This document shows, piece by piece, positions 17,796 to 25,934 of a stretch of DNA of 33,012 bases. How positions within the stretch are numbered: the stretch's first letter is position 1; each line of letters opens with the position of its first letter. The stretch covers positions 1 to 33,012 of the forward strand of contig CAKMOY010000052.1 of assembly GCA_927911235.1 (NCBI GenBank), read 5' to 3'. The notes under the pieces were generated by a model. That model ran no database searches, was not told the DNA's origin, and saw only the letters and a program-made list of their open reading frames with translations. A program made the position numbers and the translations under genes. The DNA comes from an uncultured Moraxella sp. GTDB lineage: Bacteria; Pseudomonadota; Gammaproteobacteria; Pseudomonadales; Moraxellaceae.

Positions 17796-18158
17796 ATGCG
17801 TACCGAAATGTTTCAACAAATCTTAAATGATTTAAACAGCTCATCATCAGATGTAGAAGCGTCTGCCCTTATCTCAACTGACGGTTTGATGATTGCATCA
17901 GCTTTGCCAGCAGGGATTGACGAAGACCGTGTTGGTGCGATGTCAGCTGCCTTGTTATCACTGGGTGACCGTGCAGGCCGTGAGTTGGCTCGTGGCACGA
18001 TTGAGCGTGTATTGGTACAAGGTGAAAAAGGCTATGTGATTATGTCTTCATCTGGTACAGAAGCAGTTTTGACTGTTTTAACAAAACCAAATGCAAAATT
18101 GGGCTTGGTATTCTTAGATATTAAACGTGCGTCAGAAGCTTTGGCAAAATTAATCTAA
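17796..18158 (+). CDS. Roadblock/LC7 domain protein (MglB-like)
   Basis: A single 120-residue Roadblock/LC7 domain: VEASALISTDGLMIASALP near the start, MSAALLSLGDRAGRELARG as the central helix, and VLTVLTKPNAKLGLVFLDI in the last strand. Such proteins dimerise and regulate small Ras-like GTPases; MglB of Myxococcus is the GTPase-activating protein of MglA. AAGGA lies 9 bases before the ATG. It opens the seven-gene run that contains an MglA-like GTPase at 21681, which supports a regulator-GTPase pairing. Which direction it regulates (GAP, scaffold, exchange) is inference. Confidence 0.88.
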   Translation: MRTEMFQQILNDLNSSSSDVEASALISTDGLMIASALPAGIDEDRVGAMSAALLSLGDRAGRELARGTIERVLVQGEKGYVIMSSSGTEAVLTVLTKPNAKLGLVFLDIKRASEALAKLI

Positions 18159-18213
18159 TCTATCAAATCAAGTTAGTTTAACTTAATGTTTAACTTTTTG
18201 TTAAGGAATCATC

Positions 18214-18711
18214 ATGGCAGTAATTGAACTTCCAGATATGCAAAAGCCAGCAGGCGAATCAACCGAATATCGCCTAAAATTTAATGACGGTAGCGAGCGT
18301 ACCGTTTATGCAACCAGTAACGAACTACCTTATCCAGATGGCAAATTAATCGTATCTCGTGTGGATTTGGACGGTGTGATTACTCATGCTAATGACGCAT
18401 TTGTTGATATCAGTGGTTATACTCGTGAAGAGTTAATCGGCAAACCACACCACGTATTACGCCACCCAGAAATGCCAAAAGGGGCGTTTAAAGACCTTTG
18501 GGAAACCGTAAAATCAGGCAAAAAATGGCATGGCTATGTCAAAAACCTGTGCAAAGATGGCAGTTATTATTGGGTATACGCAACTGCTGTGCCAAACGTA
18601 CGCCGTGGCGAAACTGTGGGCTATACATCAGTTCGTCGTAAACCATCACGCACAAAAATCGCAGAAACTGAACAACTGTACGCAAAAATGCTAGCGGAGG
18701 AAAAGGCATGA
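18214..18711 (+). CDS. Stand-alone PAS domain protein, Aer type
   Basis: The 165-residue soluble protein is one PAS domain (about 40-145) with strong similarity to the FAD-binding PAS of the aerotaxis receptor Aer. Features are ITHAND with Asn60, SGYTREELIGKPH, LRHPEMPKGAFKDLW, KKWHGYVKN with Trp105, and DGSYYWV. The residues Aer uses for FAD binding appear kept, so flavin redox sensing is plausible. Unlike Aer it has no membrane anchor, HAMP or methyl-accepting domain. It follows the Roadblock gene by 55 bases, and its stop overlaps the next start (ATGA), so the signal probably passes to a neighbour by contact. Confidence 0.88.
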   Translation: MAVIELPDMQKPAGESTEYRLKFNDGSERTVYATSNELPYPDGKLIVSRVDLDGVITHANDAFVDISGYTREELIGKPHHVLRHPEMPKGAFKDLWETVKSGKKWHGYVKNLCKDGSYYWVYATAVPNVRRGETVGYTSVRRKPSRTKIAETEQLYAKMLAEEKA

Positions 18712-19453
18712 AATTAAATCTACTAATTGCCCCAGACTTTGCCCCAGAGCGTTTTGCAGGTTGGCATATGCTCAATACTTTGCTACAAAAACGTGCGGAT
18801 TTGCACATTCACCTAGAAACGCCAGCATCAGCACAAGAGCAAAGTGAACAAATCGCAAACAAAAACATTGAAATCATCTATGCCAATCCATTTGACGCGG
18901 CAACGATGATCCGTGAACAAGGCTACCGTGCTGTTGCTCGTCCAAAGGTAAAGCGGACGAAATGGTCATTGCTACCAAAGCCGAAGGTCAGTACAAAAAT
19001 CTTGAAGATGTGAAAAGCGGTGCAAAAGTTGCGATGGCGGATAACCGTGATGTCAAATTAATTGGTTTACGTTTGTTAGAAGCGGTGGATTTGACCGAAA
19101 GTGATTTGTCTTGGCACACCACCGAAACTTATCAAGCAGCCGCTCGTGAAGTGATTAAAGGCGATGCGGACGTGGGCTTTTTCTTGTCAGAAGTGTATCA
19201 CAGCTTGTCACGTTTGACATTATCACAGCTTCATGTGTTGATTGAAAGTGATTTGAGTGATATCACCCACGTGGTATTGGTAAAAGAAGATTTTGTTGAA
19301 AGCCAAAAATTTGTTGATGCATTACTAGCATTGACAGATAGTAATGACGGCAAAGAAGTGTTGCAAGAGCTAGGCATTACAGATGGCTTTGAAGCGATGA
19401 GCGAAGAAGACGGTGAGTTTATGATTGATTTGATGGATACTTTGTTGGATTAA
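18708..19453 (+). CDS. PhnD/phosphonate-binding-like protein without signal peptide, single frameshift
   Basis: The reconstructed 248-residue protein resembles the periplasmic ligand-binding fold of phosphate/phosphonate transport (PhnD): IEIIYANPFDAATMIREQ, then YKNLEDVKSGAKVAMAD, then EVIKGDADVGFFLSEVY. It starts MKLNLLIAPDFAPERF with no signal peptide, so it should stay in the cytoplasm. No transporter genes lie nearby, which points to a ligand-sensing role in the GTPase module. The frame breaks at AAA 18944-18946; a fourth A restores RPKGKADEMVIATKAEG. Without repair there are ORFs 18708-19013 and 18962-19453. Its start overlaps the PAS stop by 4 bases. Ligand unknown. Confidence 0.72.
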
Positions 19454-19480
19454 TCAATGATAAACAACTAAAAAGTGCTG

Positions 19481-19518
19481 AAGCGTCATTTATCAAGCAT
19501 GAATGACGCTTTTTTTAC
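19481..19518 (+). terminator. Intrinsic terminator inside the GTPase cluster
   Basis: AAGCGTCATT at 19481-19490 pairs with AATGACGCTT at 19502-19511, followed by a T run. It divides the cluster into at least two transcription units: Roadblock-PAS-PhnD-like, and the downstream genes. Confidence 0.85.
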
Positions 19519-19607
19519 GACAAAATTTTAGTGGTATTGGTACAATTTGTGTTAAAATGTTGCAAATTTATTTTAAGCAAACCTTGCGATATTAACAAGG
19601 AATTTTC

Positions 19608-20328
19608 ATGTTTTCATTATCTTCTCATACCCATAAAAAACAAAACAAACATTGGCTAAATTATCGCCGTTACAGCCGTCAAGTTATGACGCAACCGATG
19701 AATATGGACTTGCACACCAGTCGTATCATGACAGCGATGGAGCTTGATGAAAAAGAACCATTACAAGGTGCGTTGGCGGATATGTTTTTTGGCTGTTGGT
19801 ATGATGTGCCGTATTTTGGTGAACGAATGTTATCCCAAGTCAAAGAAAAATTAAACCCAAAAGTGATTGAAGGCTTTGAACAGTGCATTTTTAATAAAAG
19901 CCTATGTGTTAGAAAGTAGCAATTTGGCAACTCGTTGGAGTGTGTTGGTGTCGCCGTCTATGGGTGTATTTGAAAACCAAATGTTTATTTCGCCTGATGA
20001 CTCACGAACGGTGGCGGATATTGTCGTGTCTGCATTGCTAGAGCTAAAAGCCGAATTTGATGATGACCCAGAAGAGGTTGGCGAAGAAATTGTTCAAATT
20101 GAACAAGAGTTCTTTAAACATTGCTTGGCGTGTGATGACCGTTTGGCATTTTCTATTGTTTGGTGGGAGTTGTCAAAAAATAAATGGCAGTTTAATGAAG
20201 GTTGGACGCAAACTCGCCATGCCTTTGAAGAAAAAATTCAACATACGCAACATCTTAATGATGATTCAAGTGATGAGAAAATCAACGAGCCACAAGATAA
20301 CGAAAATAACGAAACATCAAACGCTTAA
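19608..20328 (+). CDS. Conserved-looking hypothetical protein with acidic C-terminus, single frameshift
   Basis: With one T removed from the run at 19888-19892 the frame reads through EQCILIKAYVLESSNLATRW and yields about 239 residues. As given, it is split into 19608-19919 and 19867-20328. I do not recognise a domain. Visible features are a basic N-terminus (HTHKKQNKHW, RRYSRQ), Trp-rich middle segments (CWYDVPYFGE, VWWELSKNKWQ), and a low-complexity acidic/Asn tail. AAGGAA sits before the ATG. It lies between the PhnD-like and REC-like genes, so a role in the same GTPase system is inferred from position only. Confidence 0.65.
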
Positions 20329-20392
20329 AAATTAGCAGATGGTATGATTTTTTATTTTTGGTAAATTTTGAGTTTAGTAGGAAAAAAATTAT

Positions 20393-21625
20393 ATGGCAAA
20401 TTTACTTTTGATTGGCTTTACAGAAACCAATGCCAATGTAATTCAAATTTTTGTTGAAATGACTTTTAAAGATATTTATGTGGATACCATTATTCGGCAT
20501 TTGAACGATAGCCCATTATCATTGCCTGTATTGACAGAAGAGCATCATAAAAATGACGTTTTTATTATTGATTTTGAAGGGGCTGGTCTGGATTTAAGTG
20601 ATAAAAATATTGCAAAAAATCTTGAAATTTATACACGTGGCAAACCAATTTTATTTGTCAGTCGTCAAAATAGCGTTGTGCCTGTATCTTTGGTGGAGTA
20701 TGAGTGGTTGACTGTGCCTTATAATCGCCAACAGATGACAGAGCGAGTAAAAAAAGTATTAAGCAATGTTACCGTACAACCACTTAAGCCCAATACATAT
20801 GAACCAAATATACAAAAACCACCTGTAGCAACTCAAAAACCACCCAAAGAAGAGCCTGTGATTGATGTGAACACTACGGCGAATATTTCCCCAGTAAAAG
20901 CAAATAATGACGATATTAAAGCAATTTTTGATGTGTTAATCCGTGCATTTCCTGAAATTAATGAACAACAGTTTTTTCATTTTATTAAACGTTTACAAAG
21001 TGTGAATGATTTTAATAGCGTTACGATTAACAATTATCAAATGTATTTAAACCCAATTGATAAAAGCATTATTACCGCAAGCTTAGAGCGAATTAGTGAT
21101 AACTTTATGGTCGGTGCAGGAGTGCGAAACGAAAACATTGTGTTTGTACAAATGGATGCCAGCAGTTTTCGGCAAAAAACTGCAAGCCAACTCGCCGCAG
21201 GTGCAAAACAATACACACTGGCACAAGTGGTCTGGTTTATTGGGCTTGAGATGATGCAAGTCAATCGTAATGCCTTTGGACAGTCACACCATCTCAAATT
21301 TGAAGCTCGCTATATGCCAAATTTTGCAGGGATAAAATTTACACCAAACTACCTAACTCCTTTGATTGCAAGTTGCTTGGGTAGAGCCAGAAGTTTAGTG
21401 GATTTTGGCACACTATTTCCACAACTGACCAATGCACAAGTCAACCAAATTTTGATTTTATTGGCTATGTCAAATAACATTAATAAAGATATCTTGGTGC
21501 AAAGTGCCAATGCAACAACCGCATCAACAGTCGCTAATAAAGTAGATACAACGAACAATACAGGCATTCAAAAAGCACAAAAAACGGGATTTTTAAAACG
21601 CTTATTAAGTCGCTTGGGTGTTTAA
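20393..21625 (+). CDS. Receiver-like N-terminal domain, Pro-rich linker, unknown C-terminal domain
   Basis: The 410-residue protein starts with a fold that resembles a response-regulator receiver: MANLLLIGFTETNA as first strand, DVFIIDFEGAG with a candidate phospho-Asp at 60, and PILFVSRQ as the fourth strand. The conserved lysine of true receivers is not obvious, so it may be a pseudo-receiver. Residues about 130-170 are rich in Pro, Lys and Gln. A C-terminal domain (about 175-375) has no name I can give; it contains YTLAQVVWFIGLEMMQVNR and a basic end (KTGFLKRLLSRLGV). The layout recalls RomR, which works with MglA/MglB in Myxococcus; this is analogy, not demonstrated homology. Confidence 0.6.
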   Translation: MANLLLIGFTETNANVIQIFVEMTFKDIYVDTIIRHLNDSPLSLPVLTEEHHKNDVFIIDFEGAGLDLSDKNIAKNLEIYTRGKPILFVSRQNSVVPVSLVEYEWLTVPYNRQQMTERVKKVLSNVTVQPLKPNTYEPNIQKPPVATQKPPKEEPVIDVNTTANISPVKANNDDIKAIFDVLIRAFPEINEQQFFHFIKRLQSVNDFNSVTINNYQMYLNPIDKSIITASLERISDNFMVGAGVRNENIVFVQMDASSFRQKTASQLAAGAKQYTLAQVVWFIGLEMMQVNRNAFGQSHHLKFEARYMPNFAGIKFTPNYLTPLIASCLGRARSLVDFGTLFPQLTNAQVNQILILLAMSNNINKDILVQSANATTASTVANKVDTTNNTGIQKAQKTGFLKRLLSRLGV

Positions 21626-21680
21626 TCGTAAATGTAGCAACATAAATAAAAATATATTTGGTAAATTTTAGGATAAAATA

Positions 21681-22216
21681 ATGTCTATAACAACGAATGA
21701 TACGTACAAAATTATTTTTGCAGGACCTGTCGGTGCAGGAAAAACGCAAGCCATTCGTTCCTTATCTGATAAAGAAGTGGTAACTACCGAAGAGCTTGCC
21801 AGTGATGATGTCAAAATGATGAAAAAAACCACGACCGTTGCGATGGATTATGGCATCATGAAGCTGCCAACAGGCGAGCAGGTGCGACTGTATGGCACAC
21901 CGGGGCAAAAACGTTTTGATTTTATGTGGGAATTTTAAGCGAAAATGCGTTGGGTTTAATTTTATTAATCAATGCAACCAACCCAGACCCTGTGCAAGAC
22001 ATGAAAGATTATATGGAAAGTTTTTTGCCACTAATCCATAGCAGTGCGATGATTGTGGGCGTAACTCATGCAGAAAATATGCCTTGGGACTTGCACCAAC
22101 GCTTAACAGATGAACTGGTAAAAATGAATATCCCTGCCAATGTGATTGTGGTTGATGCCAGAGAGAAAGAGCAAATGTCGCAACTGGTAAGCGTACTCAT
22201 TTATTCCATCATGTAA
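21681..22216 (+). CDS. Small Ras-like GTPase (MglA/COG2229-like), single frameshift
   Basis: The protein (178 residues once repaired) has G1 GPVGAGKT at 15-22, a Thr-rich switch I (KKTTTVAMDYG, about 48-58), and G3 GTPGQKRFDF from 72. Downstream come LGLILLINAT and IVGVTHAE in the G4 place instead of a canonical NKxD. This set (GTPGQ, no classic NKxD) is typical of the bacterial Ras-like family that pairs with Roadblock proteins. The frame breaks at AA 21931-21932; one more A gives FMWEILSENALGLI. Unrepaired, it is two ORFs (to 21938 and from 21926). Predicted to be the switch of this gene cluster. Confidence 0.85.
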
Positions 22217-22294
22217 TGCTAAAACAGTTAAAAACAAACTTTTGTTAATTTTTTATAACCATTTATCGTAACCTACTTTTTATTTTACACAAAT

Positions 22295-22309
22295 TACGAT
22301 AAAATCGTA
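22295..22309. promoter_or_regulatory. Short palindrome upstream of the last cluster gene
   Basis: TACGAT and ATCGTA form a 6-bp inverted repeat with 3-base spacer at 22295-22309. TTATCGTAA (22263-22271) and TTACGATAA (22294-22302) form a wider one. Possible operator; weak evidence because the DNA is AT-rich. Confidence 0.25.
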
Positions 22310-22338
22310 CAAATTTTTGAAAATTTCAAGGAATTATC

Positions 22339-23028
22339 ATGGCAAATGTCAACGAACCAACGACAAACTATGTGATTTTAACCCCAGAAGGGGTATTGCA
22401 TGGTTTTTCACAAGTAGAACCATCAGAGCAACAACTGGCATTGCAAGCCATGCTTGCACCAGAACAAACCATGACCGCCCACGAATGGGTCGAGCGTTAT
22501 AGCGAAATTTGGCTAGATATGTTTATTGAAGAAGGCTGGGTAGAAGTAGTAGATAAGGCGATTATCGCACCGCACGTACAGCTTGATGACTTTTTGCGTT
22601 ATGTGTCGGCAAGTTTGTCGGGTTCTCGCCGTGTGGCGATTGGTTCTGATGAAGGGTTTTGTTTGGCAAAAATGGGCTTTACCCAACAAGAAGCCGATAC
22701 TTTGTGTGTGGCGGCAGCGGATTTCTTTGATTTCTTAAAACGTCAACAGCAACGTGGTTGGGCAGTGCATGGTCATGCCATCTCATTCTTTTCAACCATT
22801 GATATGCTCATGCCAAACACCAGTTTTATTTTCTTGTGGATTAACAATCAAGGCTACTGGATTATCATTGAAGATGAACCACTACTAAATAACCGAGCGT
22901 TTGTTGAGTTGGTTTGGGGCATTAAAGCCACAGGGGAGCGTTTTAACCTACTTGCTGAACAAGTATTGGATAAAAAAGCCCAGTTAGAATCCGACCAGCA
23001 AGCACAAGCAGAAGAACAAAAGAAATAG
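22339..23028 (+). CDS. Hypothetical protein, possible second Roadblock-like regulator of the GTPase
   Basis: The 229-residue protein has an N-terminal segment (about 1-70) of unknown type. It then has a stretch SRRVAIGSDEGFCLAKMGF ... AADFFDFLKRQQQRGW ... FIFLWINNQGYWIII (about 95-185) whose order of strand, helix, strand recalls a Roadblock/LC7 fold; I am not sure of this. The last 20 residues are Gln/Lys/Glu rich. CAAGGAATT precedes the ATG. It follows the GTPase by 122 bases and is the last gene of the run, ending at a terminator convergent with scpA. Confidence 0.6.
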   Translation: MANVNEPTTNYVILTPEGVLHGFSQVEPSEQQLALQAMLAPEQTMTAHEWVERYSEIWLDMFIEEGWVEVVDKAIIAPHVQLDDFLRYVSASLSGSRRVAIGSDEGFCLAKMGFTQQEADTLCVAAADFFDFLKRQQQRGWAVHGHAISFFSTIDMLMPNTSFIFLWINNQGYWIIIEDEPLLNNRAFVELVWGIKATGERFNLLAEQVLDKKAQLESDQQAQAEEQKK

Positions 23029-23851
23029 CGAGTATTGATAAAAAAACCCCTAAGTTCTTTAGGGTTTTTTTAATTCGTCCAACCAATGTTAAATTATCCA
23101 TATCAACATGATTATTTTCATCAAATACAAAATCAATCAAACGCTGTTTTGCCAATTCCAAAATCGCCACAAAACTCACCACCACGCCCAATTTTCCTTG
23201 TGATTTGTCCAAAATCTCATGAAATGAGCCTCGTCCACGACTTGCCAAAATTCGGCTAATGCTCGCCATTCTATCCGCCAATGGCACGCTGTCGGCTTTG
23301 ACGTGGTGCATTTGATAGTCAGGTTTGAGTTGCATTTTTATCAAACTATCGGCAAGCAAGGTCGCAGGGTAGGGCGGTATTTCCTTAGCGAGTACATCGG
23401 CATTTGGCAAACTAGCAAACGCCAAAAATACATCACGCTCTAAGCGAATTAGGTTATCTAGTCGGCGACTGGCTTCTTTGATTTGGGCGTATTCTTCTAA
23501 GCGTTGAATCAGTTGTTTGGTCGGATTTTTCTCGTCCGTTGGTAGCTCTGGCGTGGGTAGCAACAGTTCGCTTTTAATGGCGATTAAGGTACTTGCCATC
23601 AGCAGATAATCGCCTGCCAATTCAAAATGCTGTCCATCCAATTCTTTGATATAAGTTAAATATTGTTCGGTAATCGGCAAAATAGCGGTGGTGGTAATGT
23701 CAAAGTTGTTTTTCTTGACAAGGTAGAGCAAAAAGTCCAAAGGTCCTTCAAACTGCTCAAGCCAAATAGCAAAAGCTTCTGGTGGTATGTATAGGTCTTC
23801 GGGTAGGCTTTGGATAGGCGTTTCAAAAATGCGAATGGCTAAATCGGTCAT
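22943..23851 (-). CDS. scpA: Segregation and condensation protein ScpA, probably artificially extended at its 3' end
   Basis: ScpA is the kleisin subunit that bridges SMC heads with ScpB for chromosome segregation. The 302-residue ORF shows the family's FEGPLDFLLYLVKKNNFDI near residue 35, YLLMASTLIAIKSELLLP (about 83-100), and the C-terminal winged-helix with VVSFVAILELAKQRLI. Residues past about 262 (FLSILAISFVLLLVLAG...) are unlike any ScpA and are encoded by the terminator and by the antisense of the neighbouring gene. With six instead of seven T at 23065-23071 the protein would end LVGRIKKP at 23059, giving 263 residues. Its start overlaps the upstream NERD gene's stop (ATGA). Confidence 0.9.
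   Translation of the reverse strand: MTDLAIRIFETPIQSLPEDLYIPPEAFAIWLEQFEGPLDFLLYLVKKNNFDITTTAILPITEQYLTYIKELDGQHFELAGDYLLMASTLIAIKSELLLPTPELPTDEKNPTKQLIQRLEEYAQIKEASRRLDNLIRLERDVFLAFASLPNADVLAKEIPPYPATLLADSLIKMQLKPDYQMHHVKADSVPLADRMASISRILASRGRGSFHEILDKSQGKLGVVVSFVAILELAKQRLIDFVFDENNHVDMDNLTLVGRIKKTLKNLGVFLSILAISFVLLLVLAGRILTGLFYPILVQQVG
23041..23071. terminator. Bidirectional terminator between the GTPase cluster and scpA
   Basis: AAAAACCCCTAA at 23042-23053 and TTTAGGGTTTTTTT at 23058-23071 form a hairpin with A and T runs on either side. In the given frame scpA reads straight through it. Confidence 0.8.
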
Positions 23852-24487
23852 GGGCGATGTTGGTTTTTTAGGTTTTGGATATGGTGTTGGCGAGTTTCAA
23901 ATGTATCTTCAAGACGATTTTCGGCTAATAATTGACAAATCTGATTAATTTGATTTTTATCAAGTTTGGGTTCGTTAAATGATAAAATGTAATTGGTAAA
24001 ATTTCCTAAACGACAAATATTTGGCGGAAAATTACTTTTTAATTCACAATCACCTGTAAATACAATCACAGAATGAAAATTATCGCTTGTTAATCCGAAT
24101 AAATGCTCTAAAGTTTTGATATGTTTATAATTTTGGCGTAATGGATTTTGGAAATAGTGTTTTTTGCCATAAATATTTTTGCGTCCATTTGGCATCTTTG
24201 ATTTTACCATAAATCCAACCTTTATAATTTTTGGTTTCTACCACAAAAATGCCAAATTCAGATACATAAATATGGTCAATTTGGGTTGTGCCGTTATCCG
24301 TTGGTAAGGTAACATTTTGAAAATCATGATAAATATCATTGGATAGTTTATGATTGGCGACTTTTTCAACCAATTTTTCGCCAAACCAGCCTTTGAACAT
24401 AGGCGATTTTAAAATTGCAATGATAATAAAAATGGGTAAAAGCCATAATAAAGGTTTTATCATGCTCCAAAATAACATTGACGACAT
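23848..24487 (-). CDS. NERD-domain protein with N-terminal membrane anchor, single frameshift
   Basis: NERD is a nuclease-related domain of uncertain function. Residues 8-27 form a membrane segment (MIKPLLWLLPIFIIIAI). The domain follows with GEKLVEKVANHKL, the catalytic-like TQIDHIYVSEFGIFVVETKN (Asp, then Glu-x-Lys), and YKGWIYG. The frame breaks at the 5-T run 24176-24180; four would give KWTQNIYGKKHYFQNP and a 212-residue protein. As given, two ORFs (24125-24487, 23848-24210) overlap. The stop overlaps the scpA start by 4 bases, so the two are probably co-translated, though NERD proteins have no known link to condensin. Confidence 0.8.
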
Positions 24488-24491
24488 AAGG

Positions 24492-25934
24492 TTACTTTTT
24501 TTCCTTAATAAAGGTTAATAACAAACAAAAGCCAGTTATAGCATAAAGGAATAACTCGATACGATAGCCAACAATCATTTTTGGCACAATATTAAACATA
24601 GACAAGGAAAAAATGCACACCGTAACGACCGAAATAATAGACAACACAAGTCGAATTTTTGATGATTGATAGGTTACCGCCACCACAATCGGCAATAATA
24701 AAGATGTCGCAATGAATGAATTAATCGCAAACAAAATCAACGATTGAAATGACGTTTGTGCCAATAATAACGCCAAGATTGCCACGATTAGCCCAACGGT
24801 TTTAACGCCAGATTTGGCAGTAGCATTGGCTTGAATGTCTTCTGTTAGCATGGCTGACCGCCATTCTGTGCCAATTGCCAACAGTTGGCTATCGGTGGTG
24901 GACATATTCGATGCCAAAACGCCCACAATAAATATAGCAAAAAATATGGCAGGGGCATCATGGCTGATAAGGTTTAGCAAAAAATCGCCTGTGATATTAC
25001 CCATTTCGTGTTGCAATTGTACAGCTCGCAAACCGACAAACAACGTTGGTAAAATCACCAAAAGTGCAAACACCGCCAGACCCATAGTCGAACGGGTAAA
25101 CGCCCTGTCATTTTTTGCAACAAAAATCCGTGTGGTCATTTGTGGTTGTACATAAGGAATGGTCACAATGGAAATAAAACTGACCAACAAAAATTGCCAA
25201 TTAATCAAACCAACAGGGCCGGGAGCGGATAATAATTTTGGTTCAATCTGTTGAATATCACTAAATAATGCGGTAATGCCATTCGCCCCTTGAATAGCAA
25301 ATACAGCAACCGCCCAAATTGCAAACATCAAAATAACACCCTGCACCACGTCCGTGATAAACACCGCACGAATACCGCCAAACCATGAATAACCAAGCAT
25401 CATCAGCACAATAATCACCGACCAAATAAAATAATTTTCACCCAAAGGCACGGCATTTTGTAACAACACCGCTGAACCTTTAATGCCAATGGTAATATAA
25501 GGAATCATAAAAATCGTTGATGCGACCACAAAAAACAAAATCACCCACTTTGGCATTTGGCTTTGTTTTAACCACTCTGTCAGATTATTGGTGGCAAATC
25601 CTTGATTTTTATGGGCCAACAAACGGCTAAATTTTCGCATTTTTAAGCCAAAATACAGCAGTAATGTTGCCAAACAGACATCAGTAATACCCAAAAATAC
25701 CCAAGCCCCAATCCCATGGTTTTTGAAAAACTCTGGCATACCCTGTAAGGTAAACGAACTAAATAAACTAGCAGATATGCCAAATAAAGACAGCACAGAG
25801 CCAAACCCTGTACCGAACAGATATTCACGATTGTTACTGGATTTTTTTGCGGTTATCCAAGCCACCCCTGCCAAAAAAAGTAAATAAATTGTCAAAACAA
25901 GGATAACTAATAATTGTTTATCATTTTGAAACAT
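24492..25934 (-). CDS. Sodium/solute symporter (SSS family)
   Basis: About 480 residues from the ATG at 25934, with roughly 13 hydrophobic segments, as usual for the SSS family. Diagnostic pieces are SLFGISASLFSSFTLQG early, GYSWFGGIRAVFITDVVQG (about 170-190), and VGVLASNMSTTDSQLLAIG (about 345-365), the sodium-site region. The frame is open to 26024, but AAGGAG 9 bases before 25934 and the position overlapping the small upstream gene by 14 bases decide the start. Pairing with a small DUF3311-type protein is typical of PanF-like and organic-acid transporters; the substrate is not determined. Confidence 0.9.
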   Translation of the reverse strand: MFQNDKQLLVILVLTIYLLFLAGVAWITAKKSSNNREYLFGTGFGSVLSLFGISASLFSSFTLQGMPEFFKNHGIGAWVFLGITDVCLATLLLYFGLKMRKFSRLLAHKNQGFATNNLTEWLKQSQMPKWVILFFVVASTIFMIPYITIGIKGSAVLLQNAVPLGENYFIWSVIIVLMMLGYSWFGGIRAVFITDVVQGVILMFAIWAVAVFAIQGANGITALFSDIQQIEPKLLSAPGPVGLINWQFLLVSFISIVTIPYVQPQMTTRIFVAKNDRAFTRSTMGLAVFALLVILPTLFVGLRAVQLQHEMGNITGDFLLNLISHDAPAIFFAIFIVGVLASNMSTTDSQLLAIGTEWRSAMLTEDIQANATAKSGVKTVGLIVAILALLLAQTSFQSLILFAINSFIATSLLLPIVVAVTYQSSKIRLVLSIISVVTVCIFSLSMFNIVPKMIVGYRIELFLYAITGFCLLLTFIKEKK

